In this document: positions 26,455 through 34,915 of the stretch, in pieces
Layout of the letters: each line of letters opens with the position of its first letter
Numbering within the stretch: the stretch's first letter is position 1
Origin: Halomonas sp. UBA3074
GTDB taxonomy: Bacteria > Pseudomonadota > Gammaproteobacteria > Pseudomonadales > Halomonadaceae
Reading direction: 5' to 3'
Assembly: GCF_002366715.1 (NCBI RefSeq)
Contig: NZ_DFBS01000014.1
Coordinates: 62,001 to 126,000, forward strand
Length of the DNA stretch: 64,000 nucleotides
Notes under the pieces: generated by a model
Database searches by the model: none
Seen by the model: the letters and a program-made list of their open reading frames with translations, nothing else
What the model was told of the DNA's origin: nothing
Program-made: the position numbers and the translations under genes

Positions 26455-27156
26455 ATGGTTACTGATTCCCCGCTTATTATCGCGCTCGATTACCCTTCGC
26501 TAGATGCCGCGCTTTGCATGGCTGATCAGCTCGATCCTGCCCGCTGCCGAGTTAAGGTGGGGAAAGAGCTATTTACCCGGAGCGGCCCGGCCGTGCTTGA
26601 GGCGCTGCATGGGCGCGGTTTCGAGGTGTTTCTAGACCTCAAGTTTCACGATATACCCAATACGGTTGCCAGTGCCGTTCAGGCAGCGGCAGAGCAGGGG
26701 GTATGGATGGTCAATGTCCACGCCAGCGGTGGTCAGCGGATGATGGAGGCCGCTATTCAGCGGCTTGAGCAACACCGTTTAACCACGCACTTAATTGCCG
26801 TTACGGTATTGACCAGTATGGGAACAGAAGACTTAACCGATGTAGGCGTCAATGCGCCGCTGGCAGAGCACGTGGAGCGCTTGGCGCTGCTGTCACAACA
26901 GAGTGGGCTGCACGGGGTAGTGTGTTCGGCCCAGGAGTCCGCTCACCTTAAAGCACGCTGCGGAGATGCGTTTTTGAAAGTAACGCCAGGCATTCGTCCA
27001 AGCTTCGCAGCGACAAATGACCAGCAGCGTATCATGACCCCTAACGAAGCTATGCGCGCGGGCAGTACTCATTTAGTCATCGGTAGACCGGTAACGCAGG
27101 CGGAAGACCCTATGGTGGCACTTGAATCAATCGAAGCCGAATTAAAGCGTGCTTAA
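26455..27156 (+). CDS. pyrF: Orotidine 5'-phosphate decarboxylase
   Basis: 233-residue TIM-barrel enzyme converting OMP to UMP, the last step of de novo pyrimidine synthesis. The signature VFLDLKFHDIPNTVA with the catalytic Lys/Asp tetrad is near residues 60-74. IALDYPS at the N-terminus and TPGIRPS plus HLVIGRPVTQA (phosphate binding) near the C-terminus are canonical. The ATG at 26455 has GGAG eight bases upstream and gives the family length (E. coli 245). A start at 26380 would place the promoter inside the gene and is rejected. It is convergent with lapB, unlike the co-directional E. coli lapA-lapB-pyrF order. Confidence 0.96.
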   Translation: MVTDSPLIIALDYPSLDAALCMADQLDPARCRVKVGKELFTRSGPAVLEALHGRGFEVFLDLKFHDIPNTVASAVQAAAEQGVWMVNVHASGGQRMMEAAIQRLEQHRLTTHLIAVTVLTSMGTEDLTDVGVNAPLAEHVERLALLSQQSGLHGVVCSAQESAHLKARCGDAFLKVTPGIRPSFAATNDQQRIMTPNEAMRAGSTHLVIGRPVTQAEDPMVALESIEAELKRA

Positions 27157-27193
27157 ATAGCGCTGATGAAAAAGAGTGTCGATGACTCTGCGG

Positions 27194-28399
27194 CTATTCG
27201 CCTTCTACGCCAATAACGGGTTTGATGGTTCCCCAGTAGCGGCAACTGGGGCACTGCCACTGTAATGCATCACTTGCAAACCCGCAGTGGCGGCAGCGGT
27301 GCCGGGTGCGATTTAGCATAAGCGCATCGGTATGGTGTTTTAACAGCAATAGGCGCGTATCGGGAGAGGGTTTTCCGTTTAACCGCTGACTCTCGATATA
27401 CAGATCGATTAAATAATCCAATCCACCTAAGCTAGGTGCTGCACGCAGGTGTTCGCCGATTAGTTCGATGGCTTTGTCGACGCCGTCACGTTGCTGCACA
27501 AGCTGTCCCAGGGCAATGATGATACTGGTATAGGGGGCTTGCTCAAGCAGGCGGTAAAGATGCGCTGCATAACCCGCTTCATCGTCGTTGCGCAAATAGG
27601 CGTGCTTGAGGGCGGGCAGCATCGTTGGGATATGAGCGATTTCCTGGCGTGGAATATGGTCCAACCGTTCAATAGCGCGGCCATAATGGCCGTTGTCCAC
27701 CTCCATTTCAGCCAAAAGCAGAGTGGCGCGAACGCATTTTTCATCCAGCTGGAGCGCTTTTTTAAGGTGCTTTTTGGCGATGGGCCGGCTAGCTTCGTGA
27801 ATCGCTTCGATCGCTAATTCACACAGCCAATGTGCAGCAGGACGGCGCAGTTTGGGATGCTGTTTAAAGAGCGGCTGAATCACTTCTAATGCCTGTTGCC
27901 AGGCTTTTTCACGCTCTAATAAATCGACCAGCAACTGTTTGGCAGCATAGCGGTGCTCGTCATCACCGCTGTGTTCCAAAACGGTGTTAAGTAGCCGCTG
28001 TGCCCGATCGTGTACGCCCAGCGCCATAAAGTCACGGGCGAGCTCGAGATGAATCTGTTCGTTGGTACGTTGCGACAGGGCAGGGCGTGCTAACAGGTTT
28101 TGGTGAATGCTCACCGCTTTATCGGCTTCGCCTCGTGCACGAAAGAGTTTGCCAAGTGCTATATGGGTATCCACTGTATCGCTGTTGACCGCGAGCACAT
28201 TGATAAACGTGTTAATCGCCTCGTCGGGCTGCTCGTTAAGCAGGTAATTAAGCCCGACGAAATACTCTTTGGAAAGCGTCTGTGAAGAAGGCGTGGGTGA
28301 TTGCGTTAGATGTCGGCGGCGTCCAAATTGGCGGTAGCCCAACCCATAACCGATGGCAATAGCAACCAGTAGTAAGCTAAGCAGCGCGACATCCCGCAT
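27194..28399 (-). CDS. lapB: Lipopolysaccharide assembly protein B
   Basis: 401-residue inner-membrane-anchored TPR protein (YciM/LapB) that regulates LpxC degradation by FtsH and so lipopolysaccharide synthesis. One N-terminal membrane helix (residues 3-20) faces the cytoplasm with about nine tetratricopeptide repeats from residue 45 to 340. A rubredoxin-like zinc ribbon ends the protein (CRHCGFASDALQWQCPSC, near 370-387). Length is close to E. coli LapB (389). Its ATG directly follows the lapA TAA, implying translational coupling. Confidence 0.94.
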   Translation of the reverse strand: MRDVALLSLLLVAIAIGYGLGYRQFGRRRHLTQSPTPSSQTLSKEYFVGLNYLLNEQPDEAINTFINVLAVNSDTVDTHIALGKLFRARGEADKAVSIHQNLLARPALSQRTNEQIHLELARDFMALGVHDRAQRLLNTVLEHSGDDEHRYAAKQLLVDLLEREKAWQQALEVIQPLFKQHPKLRRPAAHWLCELAIEAIHEASRPIAKKHLKKALQLDEKCVRATLLLAEMEVDNGHYGRAIERLDHIPRQEIAHIPTMLPALKHAYLRNDDEAGYAAHLYRLLEQAPYTSIIIALGQLVQQRDGVDKAIELIGEHLRAAPSLGGLDYLIDLYIESQRLNGKPSPDTRLLLLKHHTDALMLNRTRHRCRHCGFASDALQWQCPSCRYWGTIKPVIGVEGE

Positions 28400-28705
28400 T
28401 TATGCCAGTTCCTTGAACTCCTGAGTGCGCAGGCTATCCAGCTCTTTACGTTGTTGCTTGTTTTGTCGCTGGCTACGCGCCAAGGTTGCCTTCAACCGCA
28501 CATAAACGCCCAGCATCGCCAGCATTCCCAGCACAACGCCAAACACTAGCGTCGCCAGCAACCAAACAGAAAGCGATACGGCCGGTAGCTCTAGCCAAAT
28601 GAGGTTCAAGGCAACCGTTTGCTGATTATTAACGGCAAACAAAATACCTACGAGCACTACTATCAGCAAAATAACGGCTAACATCAGCCCTTTGATCCAA
28701 CGCAT
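28400..28705 (-). CDS. lapA: Lipopolysaccharide assembly protein A domain protein
   Basis: 101-residue inner-membrane protein of the LapA (DUF1049) family, partner of LapB in lipopolysaccharide assembly control. Two membrane helices (about 6-26 and 42-65) flank the family motif NNQQTVALNLIWLELPA. A basic coiled-coil tail (RSQRQNKQQRKELDSL) faces the cytoplasm. The gene abuts lapB (TAA then ATG) and follows ihfB by 98 bp, matching the widespread ihfB-lapA-lapB order. Confidence 0.92.
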   Translation of the reverse strand: MRWIKGLMLAVILLIVVLVGILFAVNNQQTVALNLIWLELPAVSLSVWLLATLVFGVVLGMLAMLGVYVRLKATLARSQRQNKQQRKELDSLRTQEFKELA

Positions 28706-28803
28706 GTAAGTTTCCTAGTCTGTGACGTTCACGGTAGTGCTATTGTGTACGACTCGAGCGGCGGCGTCATCCCACAGAAGGTCGGATATCGTCATCGCCG
28801 CCT

Positions 28804-29100
28804 TTAATAGCCGAGTGCGCGGCTTGCATCCACCTGCTCACGTAGCTCTTTACCTGGCTTGAAGTGGGGAACATATTTACCTTCAAGGTCGACCGCATCG
28901 CCGGTTTTAGGGTTTCGCCCCACACGCGGCTCCCGGTAGTGCAGTGAAAAACTACCGAAACCACGAATTTCGACGCGGCCTCCACTGGCAAGAGAGTCCG
29001 TCATATCATCCAAGATAATACGCACCGCCGTTTCAACATCTTTGGCGGACAGTTCCGGCTGACGCATCGCGATTTGTTCGATTAGTTCAGATTTAGTCAT
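28804..29100 (-). CDS. ihfB: Integration host factor subunit beta
   Basis: 98-residue HU/IHF-family DNA-bending protein; with IhfA it forms IHF, which bends specific sites during transcription, replication and recombination. The MTKSELIEQIA start, GRVEIRGFGSFSLHYR and the DNA-binding beta-arm with RVGRNPKTGD are diagnostic of the beta subunit. Length matches E. coli IhfB (94). In many gammaproteobacteria rpsA precedes it; here the upstream neighbour is the divergent sdhE. It likely heads an ihfB-lapA-lapB operon. Confidence 0.95.
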   Translation of the reverse strand: MTKSELIEQIAMRQPELSAKDVETAVRIILDDMTDSLASGGRVEIRGFGSFSLHYREPRVGRNPKTGDAVDLEGKYVPHFKPGKELREQVDASRALGY

Positions 29101-29306
29101 CGGTTAGCTCCCTGCGAACATTGAAGGCCGTGCCATGCTCTCGGCCTAGCTACTATCAAATTCAGCATACTGCGCAATTCAGTATAAAACAATTCAGATA
29201 AAACAAGGTTCTAGACTGATAAACAGCATAGGTGATGGAGGGCGCTGGCGCGACCCCACAGCTTAGGTATACTGGCACTTCATTTACTTAATCGGAGCGG
29301 CTGACG

Positions 29307-29600
29307 TTGAACGACGACAATTCCCCTGCAGCCATTTTGCGTAAACGGCTTTATTGGCACTCGCGTCGTGGTATGTGGGAGCTTGATTTACTGCTCATTC
29401 CGTTTCTTGAGCAGCGTTTTGACCACCTGAGTGAAGCAGATCAACTGGCCTATCAGCAGTTAATCGAAGGCGAAGACCAAGACCTGTTTGTCTGGCTGAT
29501 GCATCGTGAGTGGCCTGAAGAGCCTAGTCAGCGTCGCATCGTACAAATGATTGTTGAGCATGCAGAAACCACCGATAATTCTGCCTATCGTACCCTCTAA
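29307..29600 (+). CDS. sdhE: FAD assembly factor SdhE
   Basis: 97-residue succinate dehydrogenase assembly factor (YgfY/SdhE/Sdh5 family) that promotes covalent attachment of FAD to SdhA and FrdA. The flavinylation motif RGxxE appears as RGMWELDLLL at residues 20-29, and the five-helix body with DQDLFVWLM is typical. I assign a TTG start at 29307 because GGAG lies 9 bases upstream and no ATG precedes the conserved part. It overlaps the next gene, the same sdhE-ygfX arrangement as in E. coli. Confidence 0.92.
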   Translation: MNDDNSPAAILRKRLYWHSRRGMWELDLLLIPFLEQRFDHLSEADQLAYQQLIEGEDQDLFVWLMHREWPEEPSQRRIVQMIVEHAETTDNSAYRTL

Positions 29601-29991
29601 GAAGTGGCAGTTAACGCAATGCCTGTTGTTGATTGGCATTGCTGCGCTGAGCTATTGGGTCGGCGGTAAACCGGCAGGCGCCATGGTGATAGCGCTAGGG
29701 GGAGCGTATGCATGGCGCATTTATCGGGGCCAATCCAAGCGAGTGCTCTCCCTGACATCGATGGGGTCGCTGTTTCATGGCCGCTGGCTATCAAGTGATC
29801 AGCGGCCAGCCGACACCGCTTGGCCAATGAACATTCCTCTCAGTGACGCGTATGAAGTACGTTGCGACTATTTAGGCCCATGGCTAATCGGGCTGTATGT
29901 CGGTAAACAGCGGGTTTGGTTATGGCCCGACAGCGCGCCATCAAAACATCTGCGTGAAGTACGCAAGCTTTTCCATCGCCCTGGTCACTAA
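29560..29991 (+). CDS. YgfX-like membrane protein
   Basis: 143-residue protein of the YgfX (CptA) type encoded directly after sdhE. Two hydrophobic segments (about 17-33 and 39-56) form a membrane hairpin near the N-terminus, followed by a soluble domain with conserved Trp/Leu positions (GPWLIGLYVGKQRVWLWPDS). E. coli YgfX was reported as a membrane toxin of cell-division proteins with SdhE as its partner, a role still debated. The ATG at 29560 overlaps sdhE by 41 bp; TTG codons at 29551 and 29554 are alternatives. Identification rests on position and topology more than on strong motifs. Confidence 0.75.
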   Translation: MQKPPIILPIVPSKKWQLTQCLLLIGIAALSYWVGGKPAGAMVIALGGAYAWRIYRGQSKRVLSLTSMGSLFHGRWLSSDQRPADTAWPMNIPLSDAYEVRCDYLGPWLIGLYVGKQRVWLWPDSAPSKHLREVRKLFHRPGH

Positions 29992-30031
29992 TCGCCCTGG
30001 CAATAACCGAACTATCCAATCACGCCGTTCT

Positions 30032-31615
30032 CTAGCAACGGCTAACCAAGTCTTGCAGGGTAAGCGTCGAGGAAGTAGCGATTGTCTGCTGCTGCGGCCA
30101 ATCGGTGGTGTAATGCAAACCACGCGACTCATGGCGTTGTTGCGCTGCCAGCACCGTTAGTCGCGCTAACTGTAGGGCTTGATGCAAACGCTTACCTTCC
30201 GGCGTCGTTAAGGCATTTTCTACCGCTTCGAGGGAATGCGTAAGCGCTTGCAGCTGTTCTTGGGCCGCCGTGAGGCCTGATTTACTGCGCACAATGGCAA
30301 CATGCTGGCTCATGATTGTCCGCAGGCGTTGGCGTATATCGCTGAGAACAGCCTTGGGTAAGGTGGCTATTGGCAATAAGGCGGGTGGCTTAACGTCATC
30401 ATCGGCAAGAGAATGGCGGTTTGCCAGCAGTGCCTGTGCACAGCTACGCGCAAACACCAGGCATTCCAGCAACGAGTTGCTGGCCATTCGATTAGCGCCA
30501 TGAAGGCCCGTGCAAGCCGTTTCGCCGATGGCATAGAGGTTGGTAACGTTGGTAGCCCCCTGCAGGTCGGTGGCAATGCCGCCGCAGCTATAGTGAGCTG
30601 CAGGCACCACGGGGATAGCTTGCTGGGTAATATCAATGCCGCGAGAAGCACAATGCGCCAGGATCGTGGGAAAGTGGTGACGAATTGTCTGTTCACCTAA
30701 GTGACGAATATCCAGCCACACGTGGCCTAGTGTGCTGCGCTGTATCTCTGCTTCGATGGCGCGTGCTACGACATCTCTAGGGGCTAGCTCAGCGCGAGGA
30801 TCCAGGGCAGGCATAAAGCGCTGTCCTGCTTCATTGAGTAAATGGCCGCCCTCACCGCGAACTGCTTCGCTAATCAAGAATGCCGGGCCTTCCGGATCAA
30901 AAAGACAGGTTGGATGAAACTGCTGAAACTCAAGGTTCTTCAAGCAGGCACCTAGCTCCGCCGCCATCATCATGCCTTCGCCGCTGCTCGGCGCTGGCGT
31001 AGTGGTATGGCGGTAAAGACCGCTGGCCCCACCGGTGGCTAAAACGGTATGTCGCGCCATCAGCGTATGCCACTGCTGATCGGCATCGCTGCCATAGGCG
31101 CCACGACAGGCGCCCTGTGCATCCTGCCATAAGCCAACTATGGTTAAATCGTGGCGCTGGGTGATATTGGGGTGGTGCGCCACTTTGTTTAGCAGCGTAT
31201 CCACCACGGCACGGCCAGTGGCATCATCGGCATGGATGATGCGTCGCGCATTGTGGCCGCCTTCGCGGGTTAAGTGATATGGGTAGCGCGCGGTGGGGTC
31301 TGTTTCTGGCGTAAACGGAACGCCTTTATCGATAAGCCATTGAATGGCAGCGGGGCCATGGGTAACGGTAAAGCGCACCGCTGCTAATTCGCAGAGACCA
31401 TCGCCGGCTATCAAGGTATCGTTAATATGCGCGTCCAGGTCATCATCCGGCGAGAGGACGGCAGCAATGCCCCCCTGTGCCCAACGACTGGCCCCTTGGT
31501 CGTCTTGAGCAGGGCGAACTAGCGTCACTGACTGGTGATCAGCCACTTCCAAAGCAAGGGTTAGCCCTGCGACACCGCCGCCAATGATAAGAACATCAGA
31601 TAGTGGCGTGCTCAT
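30032..31615 (-). CDS. nadB: L-aspartate oxidase
   Basis: 527-residue flavoenzyme oxidising L-aspartate to iminoaspartate for NAD biosynthesis (with NadA). FAD-binding GGGVAGLTLALEVAD is at residues 12-26. ASRWAQGGIAAVLSPDDD and the fumarate-reductase-like HPTCLF and PAAHYSCGGIATD motifs are present, as is GLHGANRMASNSLLECLVF. Length is close to E. coli NadB (540). ATG at 31615 follows AAGGAG. The rpoE-rseA genes often found beside nadB in gammaproteobacteria are absent here. It is convergent with sdhE-ygfX. Confidence 0.96.
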   Translation of the reverse strand: MSTPLSDVLIIGGGVAGLTLALEVADHQSVTLVRPAQDDQGASRWAQGGIAAVLSPDDDLDAHINDTLIAGDGLCELAAVRFTVTHGPAAIQWLIDKGVPFTPETDPTARYPYHLTREGGHNARRIIHADDATGRAVVDTLLNKVAHHPNITQRHDLTIVGLWQDAQGACRGAYGSDADQQWHTLMARHTVLATGGASGLYRHTTTPAPSSGEGMMMAAELGACLKNLEFQQFHPTCLFDPEGPAFLISEAVRGEGGHLLNEAGQRFMPALDPRAELAPRDVVARAIEAEIQRSTLGHVWLDIRHLGEQTIRHHFPTILAHCASRGIDITQQAIPVVPAAHYSCGGIATDLQGATNVTNLYAIGETACTGLHGANRMASNSLLECLVFARSCAQALLANRHSLADDDVKPPALLPIATLPKAVLSDIRQRLRTIMSQHVAIVRSKSGLTAAQEQLQALTHSLEAVENALTTPEGKRLHQALQLARLTVLAAQQRHESRGLHYTTDWPQQQTIATSSTLTLQDLVSRC

Positions 31616-31941
31616 GCGCCCGCTCCTTACTTATGCTGACCAAAACCGTGTAAGCCCTAACCGTAAAAAAACTAACAGCCCCTAGCGACGTAGTACGTTA
31701 CACGGGGAGGGGAGGCATCATAGCGTGGCGATACGCGATTAGCGATATTTAGGCGCTGACAAATGCTTAGGCTAATAGCTTCATAGACTAATAAACACCC
31801 GTCTAAAAAATGCTTAGCAAACGGCACCAAAAGCGCAATGATAGCGAAGCAGCGTTAGCAGCGAGGAAAAGGGAATAATAGCAGGGAGGTAGCGTGAAGC
31901 TAAGAAGACAATGAAGCGAGGAAAGGAACAAAACTAAGAAA
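31616..31941. other. Intergenic region between tRNA-Leu and nadB
   Basis: 326 bp with no gene. It carries the leftward nadB promoter (a TATGAT hexamer, complement at 31717-31722, is a weak -10 candidate) and the end of the tRNA transcript. The stretch 31840-31940 is purine-rich on the plus strand (many GAAG/AGGA words). No terminator hairpin is visible. Confidence 0.45.
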
Positions 31942-32028
31942 TGGTGCCCGGAGCCGGACTTGAACCGGCACGGGGTTGCCCCCGAGAGATTTTAAGTCTC
32001 TTGCGTCTACCGATTTCGCCATCCGGGC
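31942..32028 (-). tRNA. tRNA-Leu (UAA)
   Basis: 87-nt class II tRNA including an encoded CCA end. Acceptor GCCCGGA pairs with TCCGGGC. The anticodon loop CTTAAAA sits on an AGAGA/TCTCT stem and gives UAA. The long variable arm (CGGGGGCAACCCCGT region) and the T-arm GGTTCAAGTCC are intact. Last of the Gly-Cys-Leu series. Confidence 0.97.
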
Positions 32029-32095
32029 AAAACATCGCAATGTTGTTTAAAAAACTGTTTAAAAACACTCTTTAAACATCACTGCTTCACAAAGA

Positions 32096-32169
32096 TGGAG
32101 GCTGGAGTCGGAATCGAACCGGCGTACACGGAGTTGCAGTCCGCTGCATAACCACTCTGCCATCCAGCC
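32096..32169 (-). tRNA. tRNA-Cys (GCA)
   Basis: 74-nt tRNA with encoded CCA. Acceptor GGCTGGA pairs with TCCAGCC, discriminator U. Anticodon loop CTGCAAC on a CGGA/TCCG stem gives GCA. T-arm GGTTCGATTCC. Sequence closely parallels other gammaproteobacterial tRNA-Cys. Confidence 0.97.
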
Positions 32170-32180
32170 TCAAAAGTCGT

Positions 32181-32251
32181 TGGAGCGGGAAAGGAGATCG
32201 ACCGGGCTGGCGTTCCAGCTCACGACCCTCTTTTGCTTTACCACGCTATCC
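32181..32251 (-). pseudogene. Decayed duplicate of tRNA-Gly
   Basis: The 3' end of the adjacent tRNA-Gly (CTCCTTTCCCGCTCCA) recurs exactly 75 bp away, one tRNA length, with a shortened T-loop (GGTCGATCTCC against GTTCGAATCTCC) and a D-arm-like GGTAAAGCA near the other end. The anticodon region has been replaced by unrelated sequence and the acceptor 5' strand no longer pairs, so no functional tRNA can fold. It is best read as a tandem duplication followed by decay. Confidence 0.7.
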
Positions 32252-32255
32252 AAGT

Positions 32256-32330
32256 TGGAGCGGGAAAGGAGATTCGAACTCCCGACCCTCGCCTTGGCAA
32301 GGCGATGCTCTACCACTGAGCTATTCCCGC
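32256..32330 (-). tRNA. tRNA-Gly (GCC)
   Basis: 75-nt tRNA with encoded CCA. Acceptor GCGGGAA/TTCCCGC, D-arm GCTCAGTGGTAGAGC, anticodon loop TTGCCAA giving GCC, T-arm GAGTTCGAATCTC. First of the Gly-Cys-Leu series downstream of pgsA. Confidence 0.97.
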
Positions 32331-32345
32331 TCGACTCGAGGGCGA

Positions 32346-32373
32346 ATTATACGGATCACCGCTCGCTTGTCAA
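32346..32373 (-). promoter_or_regulatory. Near-consensus sigma-70 promoter of the tRNA Gly-Cys-Leu cluster
   Basis: Reading leftward, TTGACA (32368-32373) and TATAAT (32346-32351) are both perfect consensus hexamers, spaced by 16 bp, with the tRNA-Gly 5' end 15 bp after the -10. The tRNAs therefore need not depend on read-through from pgsA. Confidence 0.85.
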
Positions 32374-32414
32374 TCAATGAATTGTTGCGTATTCATTATC
32401 TAGTTATCAGCAGC

Positions 32415-32963
32415 TTACATTGAGCGGCTTAGGTGTGGCCAAGCGGCTTTCAGGTACTGAATCATCGACCACAGGGTTAAGATCGCTGCAGCATAGAGAA
32501 CAATAATCCCTAATAGCGCCAGGGGCTGTGCGGGCGGAAGCGCCAGTAAGATCAACAGCGATACCATCTGTAGCGTTGTTTTCAGCTTGCCTACCCAGGA
32601 CACGGCCACCATGCCCCGCTTGCCCATTTCGGCCATCCATTCGCGTAATGCCGAAATGACGATTTCTCGGCCAATAATCACTAGCGCTGGAAGCGTGAGT
32701 ACCAAGGTTTCGTAGCGCTCAATGAGTAATGCAAGGGCCACGACAACCATGAGTTTGTCGGCCACGGGGTCTAAAAAGGCGCCAAAAGGCGTTGATTGGT
32801 TCCAGCGTCGCGCCAGATAACCATCCAGCCAGTCGGTCACGGAAGCTAACGCAAAGAGGCCAGCGGCAACAGGCATGCTCCAACTGAAGGGTAGATAAAA
32901 CAGCACCACCAGCAGCGGAATAAAGGCGATTCTTGCCAGTGTCAGTATGTTGGGTATATTCAT
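32415..32963 (-). CDS. pgsA: CDP-diacylglycerol--glycerol-3-phosphate 3-phosphatidyltransferase
   Basis: 182-residue inner-membrane enzyme making phosphatidylglycerophosphate, the committed step to phosphatidylglycerol. The CDP-alcohol phosphotransferase signature (DG-x2-AR-x8-G-x3-D-x3-D) is complete in TDWLDGYLARRW through GAFLDPVADK, residues about 43-67. Four to five hydrophobic helices fill the rest. Length equals E. coli PgsA (182). It follows uvrC in the classic gacA-uvrC-pgsA order. Confidence 0.95.
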   Translation of the reverse strand: MNIPNILTLARIAFIPLLVVLFYLPFSWSMPVAAGLFALASVTDWLDGYLARRWNQSTPFGAFLDPVADKLMVVVALALLIERYETLVLTLPALVIIGREIVISALREWMAEMGKRGMVAVSWVGKLKTTLQMVSLLILLALPPAQPLALLGIIVLYAAAILTLWSMIQYLKAAWPHLSRSM

Positions 32964-33059
32964 CGCAGGGTGCGATCCTTGCCGGAAAATCAGAGGATTC
33001 GAAATGTCTGGGGCTCATTCTATCCCCCTTGGCCGATAGCATCTATGCCAAGAGGCGCT

Positions 33060-34874
33060 TTATCCGTTTAGCGCCCGATAAATACTCTCGGCCAGCGATG
33101 CATTGATGCCCGGCACGCGAGCAAGTTCATCTCGGCTGGCCTTTTGCACGCCCTGTAGGCCGCCAAAGAAGCGCAATAGCTCCCGTCGGCGCTTGGGGCC
33201 AATGCCGGGTATGTCCTGCAGCGTAGAAGTACGCCTTGCCTTGTCACGCTGGGCGCGGTGGCCAGCGATCGCAAAACGGTGCGATTCATCACGGATGTGT
33301 TGTATTAAATGCAGGGCCGGAGAGGCCGGGTCCAGGTCGAGCGGATTATCGGCCGTTTCGAGGAATAAGCTTTCAAGCCCCGCTTTACGCGTGGTGCCTT
33401 TGGCGACACCCAGCAAAATGATGTTGGTGATCTCAAGCGCCTTGAATACCTCACGGGCCATATTGAGCTGCCCTTTACCACCGTCCACGATCAATATGTC
33501 GGGGGCGACCGCCTCACCGCTTTTTACTCGCTTTAAACGTCGGGTGAGTGCCTGCTGCATGGCCGCGTAGTCGTCACCTGCGACTACCCCCTCGATGCGG
33601 AAGTGGCGATAATCACTTTTACGCGGCCCTTGGTGGTCAAACACCACACACGAGGCAACGGTCGCTTCGCCATGGCTATGGCTGATGTCAAAACACTCCA
33701 GGCGTTGAGGCGTTTCCTCCAAGCCGAGTGCCTTCTGTAGGGCGGTAAAGCGCTGAGTAAGCTGCGTTTGATTGGCAAGCTGCGACGCCAATTGCTGCTC
33801 CGCGTTGGTAATCGCCAGCTGTTGCCATTGGGCGCGGTGACCGCGTACTTGGCTGGTGACGCGTATGCGCTTACCCGCCTGCTGGGTCAGCGCCTCGGCG
33901 ATCAGTTCGCTATCGTCGAGCGGATGACTGGTAATCACTTCGCTGGGAACATTATGCGGTTGGCCAAAATAGTATTGGCTCACCACTTCGGTGAGCAGTG
34001 TCTCTAGCGGAAGATCCAGGTCGTTTTTCGGCGTGTGGTGGCGCGCGCCCAGTAGACGTCCGTCGCGGACGCTGAGTACTGAGACACCCAGGGCGCCGGG
34101 GCGCTGTGCCAGGGCGAAAATGTCGGCATCACCATCACCGGTATCAACAAACTGGCGCTGCTGAAGCTGGCGCAACTGCTGAACCTGGTCACGTAGACGA
34201 GCGGCTTCCTCAAAGTTAAGCGCTTTGCTGGCCACTTCCATGGCGGCCATCAGCTCTTGAGTTACGTTCTCGCTTTTGCCTTCCAGGCACATCACCGCGT
34301 GCTCAACGTCGCGCTGATAATCTTCGGCAGAAATATAGTCCACGCAGGGCGCGCTGCAGCGCTGAATCTGATACTGCAAACAGGGGCGCGAGCGGTGCGC
34401 AAACACGCTGTCTTCGCAGTTACGGATAAGGAATATTTTTTGCATCAGTGCCAGGCTTTCTCTGACGGCACCGCTGCTGGGATAAGGGCCTAAATAGCGG
34501 CCATCGTCGCTCCGCTGGCGAGCGCGCTTATACTCAAGTGCTGGGTAGGGGTGGCGGTCGGTGACAAAGACAAACGGATAGGACTTATCGTCGCGCAATA
34601 AAATATTGTAGGGCGGACGCAGTTGTTTAATGAGCGTTTGTTCGAGAAGAAGCGCCTCGGTTTCCGTACGGGTAACGGTGACCTGGACATCGGCGATGCG
34701 CCCCACCATGGCCTGGGTTTTGGTGTTTAACTGGCCACGGAAATAACTGGCAAGACGCGCTTTTAAGCGCTTTGCTTTACCCACATAGAGCGTGTTGCTT
34801 TGTGCATCGAGCATGCGATAAACACCTGGAGAGGTGCTAACCGAGCTCAGGAATTGTTTCGAATCAAAGGTCAT
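33060..34874 (-). CDS. uvrC: UvrABC system protein C
   Basis: 604-residue excision nuclease subunit that makes both incisions in nucleotide excision repair. Domains in order: GIY-YIG endonuclease (SPGVYRMLDAQSNTLYVGKAK, residues 14-34), Cys-containing region (CLQYQIQRCSAPC near 165), UVR domain binding UvrB (about 200-235), RNase H-like endonuclease (LECFDISHSHGEATVASCVVF near 395), and tandem helix-hairpin-helix at the C-terminus (IPGIGPKRRRELLRFFGG; VPGINASLAESIY). Length matches E. coli (610). It starts 41 bp after gacA/uvrY. Confidence 0.97.
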   Translation of the reverse strand: MTFDSKQFLSSVSTSPGVYRMLDAQSNTLYVGKAKRLKARLASYFRGQLNTKTQAMVGRIADVQVTVTRTETEALLLEQTLIKQLRPPYNILLRDDKSYPFVFVTDRHPYPALEYKRARQRSDDGRYLGPYPSSGAVRESLALMQKIFLIRNCEDSVFAHRSRPCLQYQIQRCSAPCVDYISAEDYQRDVEHAVMCLEGKSENVTQELMAAMEVASKALNFEEAARLRDQVQQLRQLQQRQFVDTGDGDADIFALAQRPGALGVSVLSVRDGRLLGARHHTPKNDLDLPLETLLTEVVSQYYFGQPHNVPSEVITSHPLDDSELIAEALTQQAGKRIRVTSQVRGHRAQWQQLAITNAEQQLASQLANQTQLTQRFTALQKALGLEETPQRLECFDISHSHGEATVASCVVFDHQGPRKSDYRHFRIEGVVAGDDYAAMQQALTRRLKRVKSGEAVAPDILIVDGGKGQLNMAREVFKALEITNIILLGVAKGTTRKAGLESLFLETADNPLDLDPASPALHLIQHIRDESHRFAIAGHRAQRDKARRTSTLQDIPGIGPKRRRELLRFFGGLQGVQKASRDELARVPGINASLAESIYRALNG

Positions 34875-34915
34875 ATCAGTGTATCGGTACCCAACAACAG
34901 CAGGGGAGGATGAGG

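Noticed and set aside
30032..31615. Possible rpoE-rseA locus beside nadB
   Set aside because: The usual neighbours are absent; the flanks hold sdhE-ygfX and tRNA genes.
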